DNA from: Excoecaria cochinchinensis
Lineage: Eukaryota; Streptophyta; Magnoliopsida; Malpighiales; Euphorbiaceae
NCBI GenBank assembly: GCA_947683425.1
Contig: CANTUQ010000109.1
Coordinates: 278,501 to 342,500, forward strand
DNA: 64,000 nt
Direction of reading: 5' to 3'
Shown: positions 45,075 to 55,090 of the stretch, one piece after another
How the letters are laid out: each line of letters opens with the position of its first letter
Numbering within the stretch: position 1 is the stretch's first letter
Notes under the pieces: model-generated
Databases searched by the model: none
Seen by the model: the letters and a program-made list of their open reading frames with translations, nothing else
Told to the model about the DNA's origin: nothing
Made by a program: the position numbers and the translations under genes

Positions 45075-45580
45075 GTCCTTGAGATTACCAAGAAAAAATG
45101 CATTTTTTTTCAAATCTAGTTGTCTAATATTCCAACCAAGAGAAGTGGCAAGAGATATTACTAACCAAATGGTGGTATGTTTGAGTGTGGGGTTGAATGT
45201 CTCATCATAATCCACTCCTGGAATTTGAGAGTACCCTTGTGCTACTAAACGTGCCTTGTATCGATCCAAATTTCCATCTTCTTTATATTTAATGCGGAAG
45301 ATTCATTTTGATCTCACCATATTTATGTTTGGAGGTAGTGGAACAAGAACCCATGTTTCATCTGAGTGAAGAGCTGCTAGTTCCTCTCTCATTGCTGCTT
45401 TCCAGCAAGCTTCTTTAATGGCAATTTTTAATTTTTGGTTCAACAATTACAGCATAAGCGTGAAATAATTTCGATAGTTTAAGACTTGGATTGTTTTGAG
45501 TCATCCTTTTAATGATCATGAGGTGTGTGCAACTAGAATTAATTGATGCAATTGGTAGTAAGACCACTTCTAGTTTTAAG
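45075..45580 (-). pseudogene. Copia RT fragment, N-terminal part
   Basis: The minus strand reads AAMREELAALHSDETWVLVP, then YKEDGNLDRYKARLVAQGYS, QIPGVDYDETFNPTLKHTTI and LGWNIRQLDLKKNAFFLG. A frame break lies between the first two blocks. Same family as 13991-14500, here better preserved. The upstream boundary at about 45580 meets the host-like copy B. Confidence 0.87.
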
Positions 45581-45791
45581 GGCTAGTTGTGCACATATGG
45601 ATTATTTTGGGCAACCCCAGGTTGATCTATATCCGCTTAAAATTTGATGGTAAAACGAATCAAGTCATAAGCGGGCGATTTAAACAAAATCTCAATTTCA
45701 TCCTTAGTTTGGTCAAATTTAATTTCATCATTTTAAACGTGAGAGGAATTAATTATTTAATTTTATTCCATTTTCTTTGTAGTATTTAAAC
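45581..45791. repeat. Host-like segment, copy B, left part
   Basis: The last 90 bp match 799-883; upstream of that no match is seen in this window. Ends with ATTTAAAC (45784-45791), the left target duplication of the hAT element. Confidence 0.75.
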
Positions 45792-46488
45792 TAGGGGTGA
45801 GCAAAAAAACCGATGGACTTGGTTAACCGAAAAAAAAATTCGAAACCGAACCGATGGACTGGTTAACCGATTGTAATAGACTGGTTAATGGTTAGTGTTT
45901 TGAAAAAACCGATATTAATGGACTGGTTAATGGTTTTTGACTCATGTGACTGGTTAACCGAACCGAAACCGAATTTTTAGTTAATTTATTAATTTTTTAA
46001 TAATTTATAACAATTTATATAACAAGTTATCCTAATTAAAGGTGATCATGTACTTTTTTTTTTCATTATACTAATTATTTTAAGTTTTTAAGTTTTTTTA
46101 ATTGGCTATTAGTAAGTATAACAATTTATCTAATTAAAAGTGATTATAGACCGGTTAATATATTTACTTATTAAATATTAATTTTTAAAAACAAATTTGC
46201 TTATATCCACCAAATATTTTTATTTTAACAACAATAATGTTATATTATAGTTAAAAAATTTTAATTTTTAAGTATTTTGAACATTTTAATTTTATTTATG
46301 AATATATTTATAATTATAGTGGTTAACCAAAAAATATTGGGTAACCGATCCGAAAATCCGAAACCGATGGACGGGTTAACCGATGGTAATGGACTGATTA
46401 ATGGACTGGAATTTCAAAAAACCGATATTAATGGACTGGTTAATGGACTGGGACTAATGGACCGGTTAACCGACCATGCTCACCCCTA
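45792..46488. mobile_element. Non-autonomous hAT element, 697 bp, TSD ATTTAAAC
   Basis: Perfect 12-bp terminal inverted repeats TAGGGGTGAGCA, perfect 8-bp target duplication ATTTAAAC (45784-45791, 46489-46496), both hallmarks of hAT elements. Both subterminal regions are full of ATGGACTGGTTAACCGA-type repeats; the middle is AT-rich. No transposase. The 70-residue frame at 46277 is only the repeat read through. Confidence 0.96.
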
Positions 46489-46910
46489 ATTTAAACAGCA
46501 TAAATAATTGATAACTATGAGATTCATTATATATAAGATTTTGATTATATTCGAAAATTTAAGAAAACAAAAAAATAAATTTTGTAAAAAGAGTTTTATT
46601 GTGATTAATGTACGATAAAATTCAATAAAGAAATGGAATAATTCTCCACAACACGGAAAAAAAGGGCCACATAAATGTGCTTAGGGAAGATAATAATCTT
46701 CCGTGGCAAAATTGTTTTGCATATTTCCTGTATATAGACGAGGAGTTACTGCCTGCCTGTTTGGGGAAAGGAGACTGAATTTCCGATTGAACCGGAACTC
46801 ACTCGAGCTGATGATGGCTGCTAATTATGTCCATACTTGATTCAAATACTTTGCGCAAACCCAAGACAAGTCCAAGTCTGTAAGCCTGCAGCTAATAATC
46901 ACCCTCCTCT
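46489..46910. repeat. Host-like segment, copy B, right part
   Basis: Matches 13433-13789 (from 46523) and, at its start, 884-900. Beyond 46890 it continues into sequence not present in copy A. Confidence 0.78.
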
Positions 46911-47207
46911 TCTAATTATTCTGATTTTTCCTCTTTTTAAAAGTGAAATTCTCATGTTAATATTGCCGTAAAATGAGCATTTTGGTTTGGTTTGGGTGTA
47001 TGCCTGACAGGAATGATGAATGCTGACATTGGTTGTTGCCCAAGAAGACTATTAGATCTTAGGATTTCTATTCTGGAGCCATGGATTGGAATTATGGTGG
47101 CATTGCAAGCTTATTTATTTGTCAAGTTGTAATGTCATTAATTTTATGCTGTCTCTTTTACTTTCTAAGGAAGCGATGCAAGCAATTTCAGAAACTTGCA
47201 ATGGCCA
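46911..47207. other. Unassigned, possible short exon at 47081
   Basis: A plus-strand frame starts at 47081 (MDWNYGGIASLFICQVVMSL) with a hydrophobic segment, then a basic stretch (FLRKRCKQFQKL), and runs into a CACTA end at 47208. It looks like a small membrane-anchored protein start but I do not recognise it. Confidence 0.3.
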
Positions 47208-47285
47208 CACTACCAGAAAATTGGTGTTTAGTGACGGACATTCTTGACGGAATTCTGTCGGTAAACAAAATTACCATGTTCAGTA
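47208..47285. mobile_element. Isolated CACTA end
   Basis: CACTACCAGAAAATTGG followed by GACGGACATTCTTGACGGAA and CTGTCGGTAAAC resembles a CACTA terminal repeat plus first subterminal motifs. No partner end is found nearby, so it is a truncated relic. Confidence 0.55.
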
Positions 47286-48038
47286 AACAAAATTACCATG
47301 ATGTTCATGCCTTAATTACAACTTACTGAATTTAGATAGTTTTTATTTTTGTTATTGTAAATTGGTCTAAAGAAGGAAAACAATAGCAATTTTTTTTTTT
47401 AAAATGAGATTTATTATGTTGAATCAAAGCATTAATTAAGTTTAAATTCATGATCTTCATTTTTAAGGAATGAATTAGAAAATATGTATAAATATTTTCT
47501 TTGCCTAGTAGTTTGCTAACAATTGCAGATGAAAACGTTTTCCATAACAGAATCAAGGGAAGGTCCTATTGCCATCAAACTTTATTTGGAAAACGTAATC
47601 TCTGTTACTAATCACAAGTATTTCTTCAACTTATTTTTCTTCGTTTTTTTCTTCTGCCTTCTCCATCTTTTTCTTCGTTTGTTTCTTCTGCTTCTGTTTC
47701 ATCTCTCTGTTTTACATAAGCTTCTTCATCTTTTTTTTCATTTTTTCCTTCTCCTGTTTCTTCTGGATCTGCTTCGTCGTCATCATCATCATCATCATCA
47801 TTCATTTTTGTATCTTCATCTGTTGATTTATGATTTATGAGAAAAAAGGTTTTCATGGTGAATGAGTGAGGTCAATAATTAGAACTTATTATAGCTACAC
47901 ACATTTAGAGCTTATTTTTTATGGATATTATATGAAGGAAGAAAATTTCTAAAAAGTATCTGATCAAGAAACATTAGGTGGAATCATAAGGTATAAGAAA
48001 CAAGTCTAATATCAAAGCACAAATGGTTCGGTGAATCA
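47286..48038. other. Region downstream of CC-NB-LRR exon, low-complexity tract
   Basis: 47620-47850 is a low-complexity CTT/TCATCA tract. Read on the minus strand it gives an Asp/Glu/Lys-rich frame (DDDDDDDDEADPEETGE), on the plus strand a Leu/Phe frame. No domain; treated as simple-sequence DNA. The rest is AT-rich. Confidence 0.55.
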
Positions 48039-48821
48039 TCAGTACGTACCCTTCTCATTCTGCCCATCCATAAATAACTTCTGAATGGTATTATGAAGGC
48101 TGCCTTGGCACTTCCAACCCCAGTAATCTGATGTTTCCACTCTGCTATGTTTTGGCATAAGCAATTGTTGAGAAAATGTCTTCAAGTTGGGACATTTTGT
48201 AATTGTCACATCATCCAAGTTTTGGAAATGGAAAGCATAATTACTTGAACAGAAACATATGAGGCTTGGCAAACCATGAAGCTTCAAGCATCTTAATTGA
48301 TTGAAACCGATCACATCTTTGCTTCCATCAGATTCAACCCTAACTATTTCTTGCATCATTTTGCATTTGCTAATAATCATTGTTCTGAGTAGCACAAGAC
48401 TCTCAGCTGTTGAAACAGTTATCAGATTTATCATCTCATCACACTTTGACACTTCCATATAAGTCAAATTTTTGAAACACACTGAGGAAGGCATGAGAAT
48501 TTTCAATCTGTGATATTCACATACTCCAAATCTTTTTAGATTCTGAAAAATAGAGGCTGTTTGTAGGTCATTAGTGTCACCCAGATGTTTGTCCTTGATA
48601 ACATTCAGTTCAGGAATGATTTCTTCCACTAAAGAATCAATCAAACTAAGTGCCTCCATGTTCGGAAAACTCTTAAGTGGAAAAACACCACATTCACCAT
48701 GAAAGCCCCACAGCACAAAAGCCTTTAGTTTGGATAAGAAATTAGGTTGATTGTTACCATTAAATATGCACTTGATTAAGTCCCAGTCTATCATCAGTTC
48801 TTCTAAGCTTGGCATTGCAAT
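48039..48821 (-). CDS. CC-NB-LRR resistance gene, LRR exon 4 (partial gene)
   Basis: The exon starts after a T-rich tract and AG at 48822 and reads IAMPSLEELMIDWDLIKCIF, then AFVLWGFHGECGVFPLKSFP, LTYMEVSKCDEMINLITVST and LVLLRTMIISKCKMMQEIVR. These are the irregular LRRs of At4g27190/RPS2-like CC-NB-LRR proteins, which sense pathogen effectors. The frame either ends at TGA (48039) after NEKGTY or is spliced at GG|GTACGT (last exon base 48050). In relatives the GSLHNTIQKLFM sequence is followed by another repeat block, so splicing is possible. No downstream exon is recognised. Confidence 0.8.
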   Translation of the reverse strand: MAMPSLEELMIDWDLIKCIFNGNNQPNFLSKLKAFVLWGFHGECGVFPLKSFPNMEALSLIDSLVEEIIPELNVIKDKHLGDTNDLQTASIFQNLKRFGVCEYHRLKILMPSSVCFKNLTYMEVSKCDEMINLITVSTAESLVLLRTMIISKCKMMQEIVRVESDGSKDVIGFNQLRCLKLHGLPSLICFCSSNYAFHFQNLDDVTITKCPNLKTFSQQLLMPKHSRVETSDYWGWKCQGSLHNTIQKLFMDGQNEKGTY

Positions 48822-48984
48822 CTAAAAAAAAAAAGCATGTAAATCGGTATTTTTAAAATAGATTGATCATGAATTAAAGTTTGAAGTAGGAAAATATGAT
48901 GAAGGCTGTAATGCTAAGTGCTGTCATTGTTTTTTATATTTTTTGGTATTATTTTGCTGTAAGTTTCTAACATATAAGAGGTAA

Positions 48985-50246
48985 TGTTTTCAAAATCAGA
49001 TCGGATATCGATTCGGTCTTTCAACTGAGTCATGAGTGAACTGGTTGGATCAAGATTAGCTCAGAGTTTTTATCTTTTGTTTTTTTTTAAAAAAATATAA
49101 TTATTTATAAAAAAAATTAAAAATATGATATATAAAAAACACATTCAAAATAACCTATTAATTATCAAAGTGATAACAATTTTTTTATTCTCAAACTATC
49201 GAAAATAGAGTGAAAATGCCCTCAAACTTTTTTGGTCGGTTTTACTCCAGATGTAACTTAAATGAAAGGAAAATGTACTCATTTTGGATGGAAAGTCTAG
49301 CTTGCAAATGGAGTTAACGTCAGTTAATCACACGTCGACACGTGCCAGCTTGATTCAGAGGTAAAAACCGACCAAAACAAAATTTGAGAGCATTTTCACA
49401 ACATTTTCCATAGTTTGAGATCAAAAAATCGCTTATGTAGTCCAAATTAGCAATCTGATCAGGAAAAACAATTGACACATGTCAACGTGCAGTTGACTAC
49501 CGTTAACTCCTTTTGCCAGCTAGACTTTCCGTCTATTGTAAGAGTATTTTTCAACCATAAAAATGAGTTTAGGGGTAAAAACAGACAAAAAAAAATGTTT
49601 GAGAGTATTTTCACTCCATTTTCAATAGTTCGAGGTAAAAAAAAAATATTTTATCCCATTATCAAATATCAATATATTAATTATTCTTCATTTGTTATAC
49701 TACTTATTTTAGCAAAAATAGTAAAAGGTTAAATACCACAGCTGAATTTTTTTGTTAAATATTTAGATTTATAAGGAAAATGTATTTTTGAATTTATAAA
49801 TTTTTGAATTTTAATTTCAATTGTAAAATTTATTTTTATAACATTACCTAAAGATATTATTTTTATAATTATCATATTCATCTTCATTTTCTTGTTAATA
49901 TTTCATTACATTTAAATTATTTAGTTATTCAATATCTAAAAAATATAAAATAAAAATATAGTGGAAACAATTTCACATAATTTTCAATTTTATGAAGTCA
50001 AATATTAATATAAACTGATTTTATCATCAAATATAAATTTTTGATTGAACAATATCTTACAGCTATTAATCCGGATAATAAAAATATATTTTAGGGTTTT
50101 CCGGTTTTTTCATTCCAACCCGATTTTTTTCTATCCAACCCGAGTTTTTGAATATTTCGGTTTTCATGTTGGATCAAACCAATTTTCTTACCGGTTGACA
50201 GTGAAACCGGTTCGACCAGTCAAGTCAACCCGATTTAAAACCATTG
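48985..50246. mobile_element. Probable DNA transposon in LRR intron
   Basis: The left edge AATGTTTTCAAAATCAGATC and the right edge (reverse complement AATGGTTTTAAATCGGGTTG) form imperfect inverted ends, and both subterminal parts share CCGGTT/GACC-like words. It contains another MITE (49178-49645). Target duplication not established. Confidence 0.5.
49178..49645. mobile_element. Nested MITE, about 470 bp
   Basis: The left arm (TCAAACTATCGAAAATAGAG, TGAAAATGCCCTCAAAC) pairs with the right arm (GTTTGAGAGTATTTTCACTC, CATTTTCAATAGTTCGAGG). Inside, a second inverted pair (GGAGTTAACGTCAGTTAATC / GCAGTTGACTACCGTTAACTCC) gives a long fold-back. No ORF. Ends and target duplication are blurred by A/T runs. 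Confidence 0.6.
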
Positions 50247-51215
50247 ATAAGAGGTATATGCAAATGCGTGGTGAAAATTTCTTTAATCTTAAGTTAAGGA
50301 GTCAAACGTCTGTTTATATTTTATACTTATAAATAAATAAAGGCAATACATGTGTTAAATCAAATTTTCTATTATCAATTTGAAACTAAATTGACTTTAT
50401 GTCAAATAGATAATTTAAAATTATAATTGTTATTTTTAGAAATCGACAGTTAACTATTTTAATATTTACACTTAAAATTATTATAATACATACATTTAGT
50501 AATTAAACATTGAAATTATTTTCTTGTTACAATAATTTATTCTGTGCATAATGAGCATTCTAGTATTAGCTTTATATTGAATATATATATTCGATTCTTA
50601 CAATTAATTGTAAAAATTTTATTTTTTTATTTTTTAAACGATATTATACTTTGTTAATATTTCTCATTTTTGAAATATTTTGAACCATTAAACATAGCAT
50701 TATAATTTTTATAATTTATTAAATTTATATGTTAAAAACTTTTAATGATTAACCAAAAAGTATTAGTTAATCAATTTGAATATACCGAATAAAAATCAAA
50801 ATTAATATAGTGGTTTATCAAAATTAATGGATTTGTTAATAAAATTATAATGGACTGATTAACCCGTCTGTACTCATCCATAGTTATAATATTCTTGTAA
50901 ATTGGGTAAAAATATAAATTTAATTATTTTATTACTTTCTTTTAACAAAGGAAAAGAGAGAAAAAAATGTTCTCATCAACACATTTAGTTTTTAACAATG
51001 AGAAGGAAGATGATCAAGCATTAATCACCTAGAAAATTCGAAACTCCATGTCCATCTCTGTCTTCTTTTTTCTAACAGATAAAACTCTGTATCTCTTGTG
51101 AAATATAATATATTTTATTCGGTTGATGTATTAATTATATATATACCTTAACAAGAAAAACCAAAACTATAACATGTGTATTTTTGGATTTGAAAATAAA
51201 ATAAATATATTTTTT
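50247..51215. other. AT-rich intron sequence
   Basis: No exon or repeat with clear ends. A stretch near 50690-50880 has words like those of the hAT element (AATGGACTGATTAACCC) and may be an old relative of 45792-46488. Confidence 0.45.
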
Positions 51216-51491
51216 ACGAGTCCAAAAATGATATCCCACTAATTTTTCACGCCAACTTCTATCATTATTTGCTTAGATTAAGTTTTCTTGTGTTTTCTTA
51301 AATTTTTTTAATTTTATTTTCAGTCCAATTTCAATTATTTCTTTTTCTTTTGAGTTAAGTTAGTTTTAAACCCTTTAATTTACCTTTTAAATATTTTTGC
51401 TAAAGCTATTATATCCTTAATTGTAATTTTAAAATTATTTGAGAAGTAAAATAAATATTTATGACTGATATAAATAAAATGAGGGTCATAC

Positions 51492-52082
51492 CTTTGCAAG
51501 GCAAGGGAGCACTTGATTTAGTTTTTGACTGTTATCTTTTAGTCTGAAATGTTTCAACTTTGGCCACTTGAAGTTGTAAGGCTCTCCACCTTTTGTATTT
51601 CCAACAACATATTCTATATTGCACGACTCTACTTTAAGCTCTTCCAGCTGCAAAATACCACTAGCTATGGATTCTGGAAATATATATTCTAGATCATCAC
51701 ACCAAAAAACTTCAACTGATTTTAGATTTGGAAAAGTGAGAACCCCATTTGCATCTTCACTCCATATCCGCTTCAACGATGGCATAAACTGAATCTTCAA
51801 ATGTCTCAGCTCAAACGGTACTTCATCAATAGAACCCAACTCCTCCATTTGATATATCATTTCCATTTTATCACAACCCTCTAGCTCCAACTCCTCCAAT
51901 CTCTGGAATCTTCTCATCACATTCTTCGATATTGCAAAAACAGCTTTTAATTTTGAGCACCAATTGATTCTCAACGATTTAAGTTTGCATAAGCAATCAT
52001 CATCTGCGAATTGACCATGCCATATATATTCCAAATTATCCATGGAAGACACATGCATTGTCTGTAAATTAGGAAATATAGC
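51492..52082 (-). CDS. CC-NB-LRR gene, LRR exon 3
   Basis: 591 bp, phase 0 at both ends: acceptor GGCAG|GCT at 52083/52082 and donor AAG|GTATGA at 51492/51491. Reads AIFPNLQTMHVSSMDNLEYI, WHGQFADDDCLCKLKSLRIN, VMRRFQRLEELELEGCDKME and GVLTFPNLKSVEVFWCDDLE, the repeated block of At4g27190-like LRR domains. Open throughout. Same length as exon 1 (54033-54623) with many substitutions. The next exon on the minus strand is at 48821. Confidence 0.88.
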
Positions 52083-52379
52083 CTGCCATTGCCATTGATT
52101 ATTATTGTTTCAGCAATATATCCTTCCAAGAATTTAGCATAAACATAACAAAAGTAACTTCCCAACACAAAAAAATTAAATAAATAAAATAAAAAGTAAA
52201 TTACTGGCTAAACATAATTCAAAATTGATGAAAATAAGGCAATGATTATTTAGTGCGAAGTAAAAAATTATATATGTATATATGAAAGAGAAAGGGAATT
52301 CACTATCAATTTGTTATGTTCACATGCTTCACAATATATTTTATAATAGAGAGCAACTTCCTTTTTTTTTTTGTTACTT

Positions 52380-52825
52380 ATAATTTTAGGCCTGTATTAT
52401 AGAGTATTTTCAATGTTTTCACATGTGTTTGAAATTATACTATTTTAGTCCCTATTTTTTAATTACTTTCAATCGAGGAATTCCGTCTACAAATTCATTA
52501 AATGCTAACGGATGTACTGTTTTCAGTTTAGTTGTGGGTCCTATATTTTCCGTTAACATTTAATGGATTTGTTAACGAAATCTCTCAATTGAAATAAATT
52601 GAAAAATGAGGATTGAAATTGTAAGCTTTCAAACATTGGTAAAAAAATTGAAAATTACAGTATAGTACAGGTCTAAAATTGTATTTAACCATTTTTTACT
52701 ATTATTATCTTTCATAACATAATTCGTATTAGAAAGAAAAATGGGGATTGAAATTGTAAGCTTCCAAATATTGGTAAAAATTTTGAAAATTGTTCTATTG
52801 TACAGGCCTAAAATTGTATTTAACC
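52380..52825. mobile_element. MITE with duplicated right end
   Basis: The left end ATTTTAGGCCTGTATTATAG and the right end (reverse complement CAATTTTAGACCTGTACTAT) are inverted. The right end sequence occurs twice (about 52600-52690 and 52725-52820), each followed by TTATCTTTCATAACATAATT. It includes an inverted pair around AAATGCTAACGGA / TCCGTTAACATTTAATG. No ORF. Confidence 0.6.
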
Positions 52826-53127
52826 CTTTTTTATTATTATCTTTCATAACATAATTCGTATTAGAAAGAATAATAGCAACTAACCTTTTATATATATAAT
52901 TATATCTATATATAAAATTACAACTTGAGTGATGAAGGAAGCATATATATGTTATATTTGCTAATTATATTCAATTAAGACGCTATATCTACGGAATAGT
53001 CAAATTACTTAATGCATCTTATGTAAATTATTGGTTAATGTAGCTAAAAATTTTGATTAAGACAAAGGTAATCTTAAGTTAGAGCAAATAAAAATGTATG
53101 AAAGAGAGAGAGATGTGAGCATATCAC

Positions 53128-53487
53128 CATTTCATTGAAGAGTGACCGAACATCATTAGAACTGTTTTTATTTGAAATGTCGGTGACAAAATTCTTCAAT
53201 CTTGGGCAGTCGCTTATTATCATTTCTCTCAATGATTGAGATTCAATTGAATAGCTGTTGCTGAATGTAATGAGATTTGGAAGCCCTGTGAGTTCAAGAA
53301 AGTCCAACTTTGAAAACACTATCTTATCAGTCCTCTCTTCTTCTTCTTCAAATTCCTCTGTTAGTATTCTTTCTTCTATCAATTCACAATCCTTTGTCTT
53401 AAGACTTTTAAGGGTTGAAGTTTTAAATATATACTTCAAACTGTTGCATTTCTCCACCTCCAACCTTGTTAAATTGGGAAAAGAAAC
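53128..53487 (-). CDS. CC-NB-LRR gene, LRR exon 2
   Basis: 360 bp, phase 0: acceptor GAACAG|GTT at 53488/53487 and donor GAAATG|GTGA at 53128/53127. Reads VSFPNLTRLEVEKCNSLKYI, FKTSTLKSLKTKDCELIEER, then an acidic stretch (EEFEEEEERTDKIVFSKLDF) and LREMIISDCPRLKNFVTDIS. The short LRR block in this family alternates with the 591-bp block. It lies in the gap between the two tandem units. Confidence 0.85.
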
Positions 53488-53545
53488 CTGTTCATACACA
53501 ATGCATATGCTAGCATAAATAAATAAATAAGTTATTCTCCATGTG

Positions 53546-55090
53546 TCGAAAAATGAGATCCACTAATTTGTCACGCCAACTTCTATCATTATTTGCTTAG
53601 ATTAAGTTTTCTTGTGTTTTCTTATTTTATTTTTAATCCAACTCAATTATTTCTTTTTCATTTGAGTTAAGTTAGTTCTGAAAAAACTTAATCTCAGCTG
53701 AAATCTTTTTATATTTTCTCTTGATGATGTACAAAGTGAAGAGTACAAAATATATACAGAAGTGTTCCCGCAAATAGAGAGCACAGTTAAGATTTACAAA
53801 TCTAATTTAAAATACAAAAATGAGATGACATGTACAGCTCATGCTTGATTTATTTGGTTAGGATTTCAACAGATTTGACCGATTCCTTATCAAGTTTTGA
53901 ACCTTTTAATTTACTTTTTAAATATTTTTGCTAAGGCTATTATATCCTTAATTGTGAGATAAGCTAATTTTAAAAGTATTTGAGAAGTAAAATAAATATT
54001 TATGACTGAAATAAATAAAATGAGGGTCATACCTTTGCAAGCCAAGGGAGCCGTTGATTTGCTTTTTGACTATTATCTATTAGTTTGAAATGTTTCAACT
54101 TTGGCCGCTTTAAGTTGTAAGGCCCTCCACTTTTTCTATTACCAACAACGTGTTCCATCTTGCACCTCTCTACTTTAAGTTTTTCCAGCTGCAAAAGACC
54201 ACTAGCTATGGATTCTGGAAATACATACTCCAGAACATTACATGAAAAAACTTGAACTGATGTTAGATTTGGAAAATTGAAAACTCCATTTGCGTCCTCA
54301 CTCCATATCCGCTTCAACGATGGCATTAATTCTATCTTCAGATGTCTCAGCTGAAATGCTACTTCATCAACAGAACCCAACTCCTCCATTTGATATATCT
54401 CTTCCATTTTATCACAACTCCATAGCTTCAGCTTCTCTAATCTCTGGAATATTCTCATCACATTCTTCGATGTTGCAAAAAGAGATTTTAATTTTGAGCA
54501 TTTTCTGATTTTCAATGATTTAAGTTTGTAGAAGGAATCATCATCTGTGAGTTGACCATGCCATATGTATTCCAAATTATCCATGTCAGACACATCCATT
54601 TTCTGTAAATTAGGAAATATAGCCTGCAATTACCATTAATTATTATTATTCTCAGTAATGTGTCCTTCCAAGAATTTAGCATAAATATAAGTAATTTTCC
54701 AAAACACACACACACTTAAAGTAAATTACTGAGTAAACATAACTCAAAATTGATGAAAATAAGACAATCATTATTTAGAGCGAATTAAAAATTAAAATAT
54801 ATATATATATGAAAGAGAAAGGGAAGTAAGTTTATCACAATTTCATTGAAGATGTTGCAAATTTTTTATATTTGGAAAATAAATTTGTTCGCACACGTTT
54901 CACAATATATTTTATAAAACTTCCTTTTCTTTTTTATTCTTATCTTTCATAAAATAATTCGTATTAGAAAGAATAACAGCAACTAACCACACACACACAC
55001 ATATATATAAACTAATAAAAAATTAATTGTGAAGGAAGCATATACATATTATATTTGCTAATTATATTCAATTAAGACGCTATTTTTCAA
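53546..55090. repeat. Tandem duplication, upstream unit
   Basis: Partner of 51216-53010. Around 54815-54900 it has a decayed relic of the short exon: TATCACAATTTCATTGAAGA (exon 3' edge) and AAAATAAATTTGTTCGCACA (exon 5' edge) only about 40 bp apart, with the middle lost. Confidence 0.82.
54033..54623 (-). CDS. CC-NB-LRR gene, LRR exon 1 in window
   Basis: 591 bp, phase 0: acceptor TTGCAG|GCT at 54624/54623, donor AAG|GTATGA at 54033/54032. Reads AIFPNLQKMDVSDMDNLEYI, SFYKLKSLKIRKCSKLKSLF, VMRIFQRLEKLKLWSCDKME and GVFNFPNLTSVQVFSCNVLE. Open throughout. It is the most upstream exon visible. The coiled-coil and NB-ARC part that should precede it is absent from 54624 to 64000, most of which is a gypsy element, so the gene is either split by a large intron insertion or is a truncated copy. 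Confidence 0.88.

Larger units (their letters stand above)
51216..53010. repeat. Tandem duplication, downstream unit
   Basis: Matches 53546-55090 from GCCAACTTCTATCATTATTT at its low-coordinate edge to GAAGGAAGCATATA and TATTCAATTAAGACGCTAT at the other. Each unit holds one 591-bp LRR exon. This unit has an extra MITE (52380-52825). Confidence 0.85.

Noticed and set aside
47523..47856. Acidic Asp/Glu-rich minus-strand ORF
   Set aside because: Rests on a TCATCA repeat and CTT-rich DNA; no conserved domain and no splice context. Kept only as low-complexity sequence.
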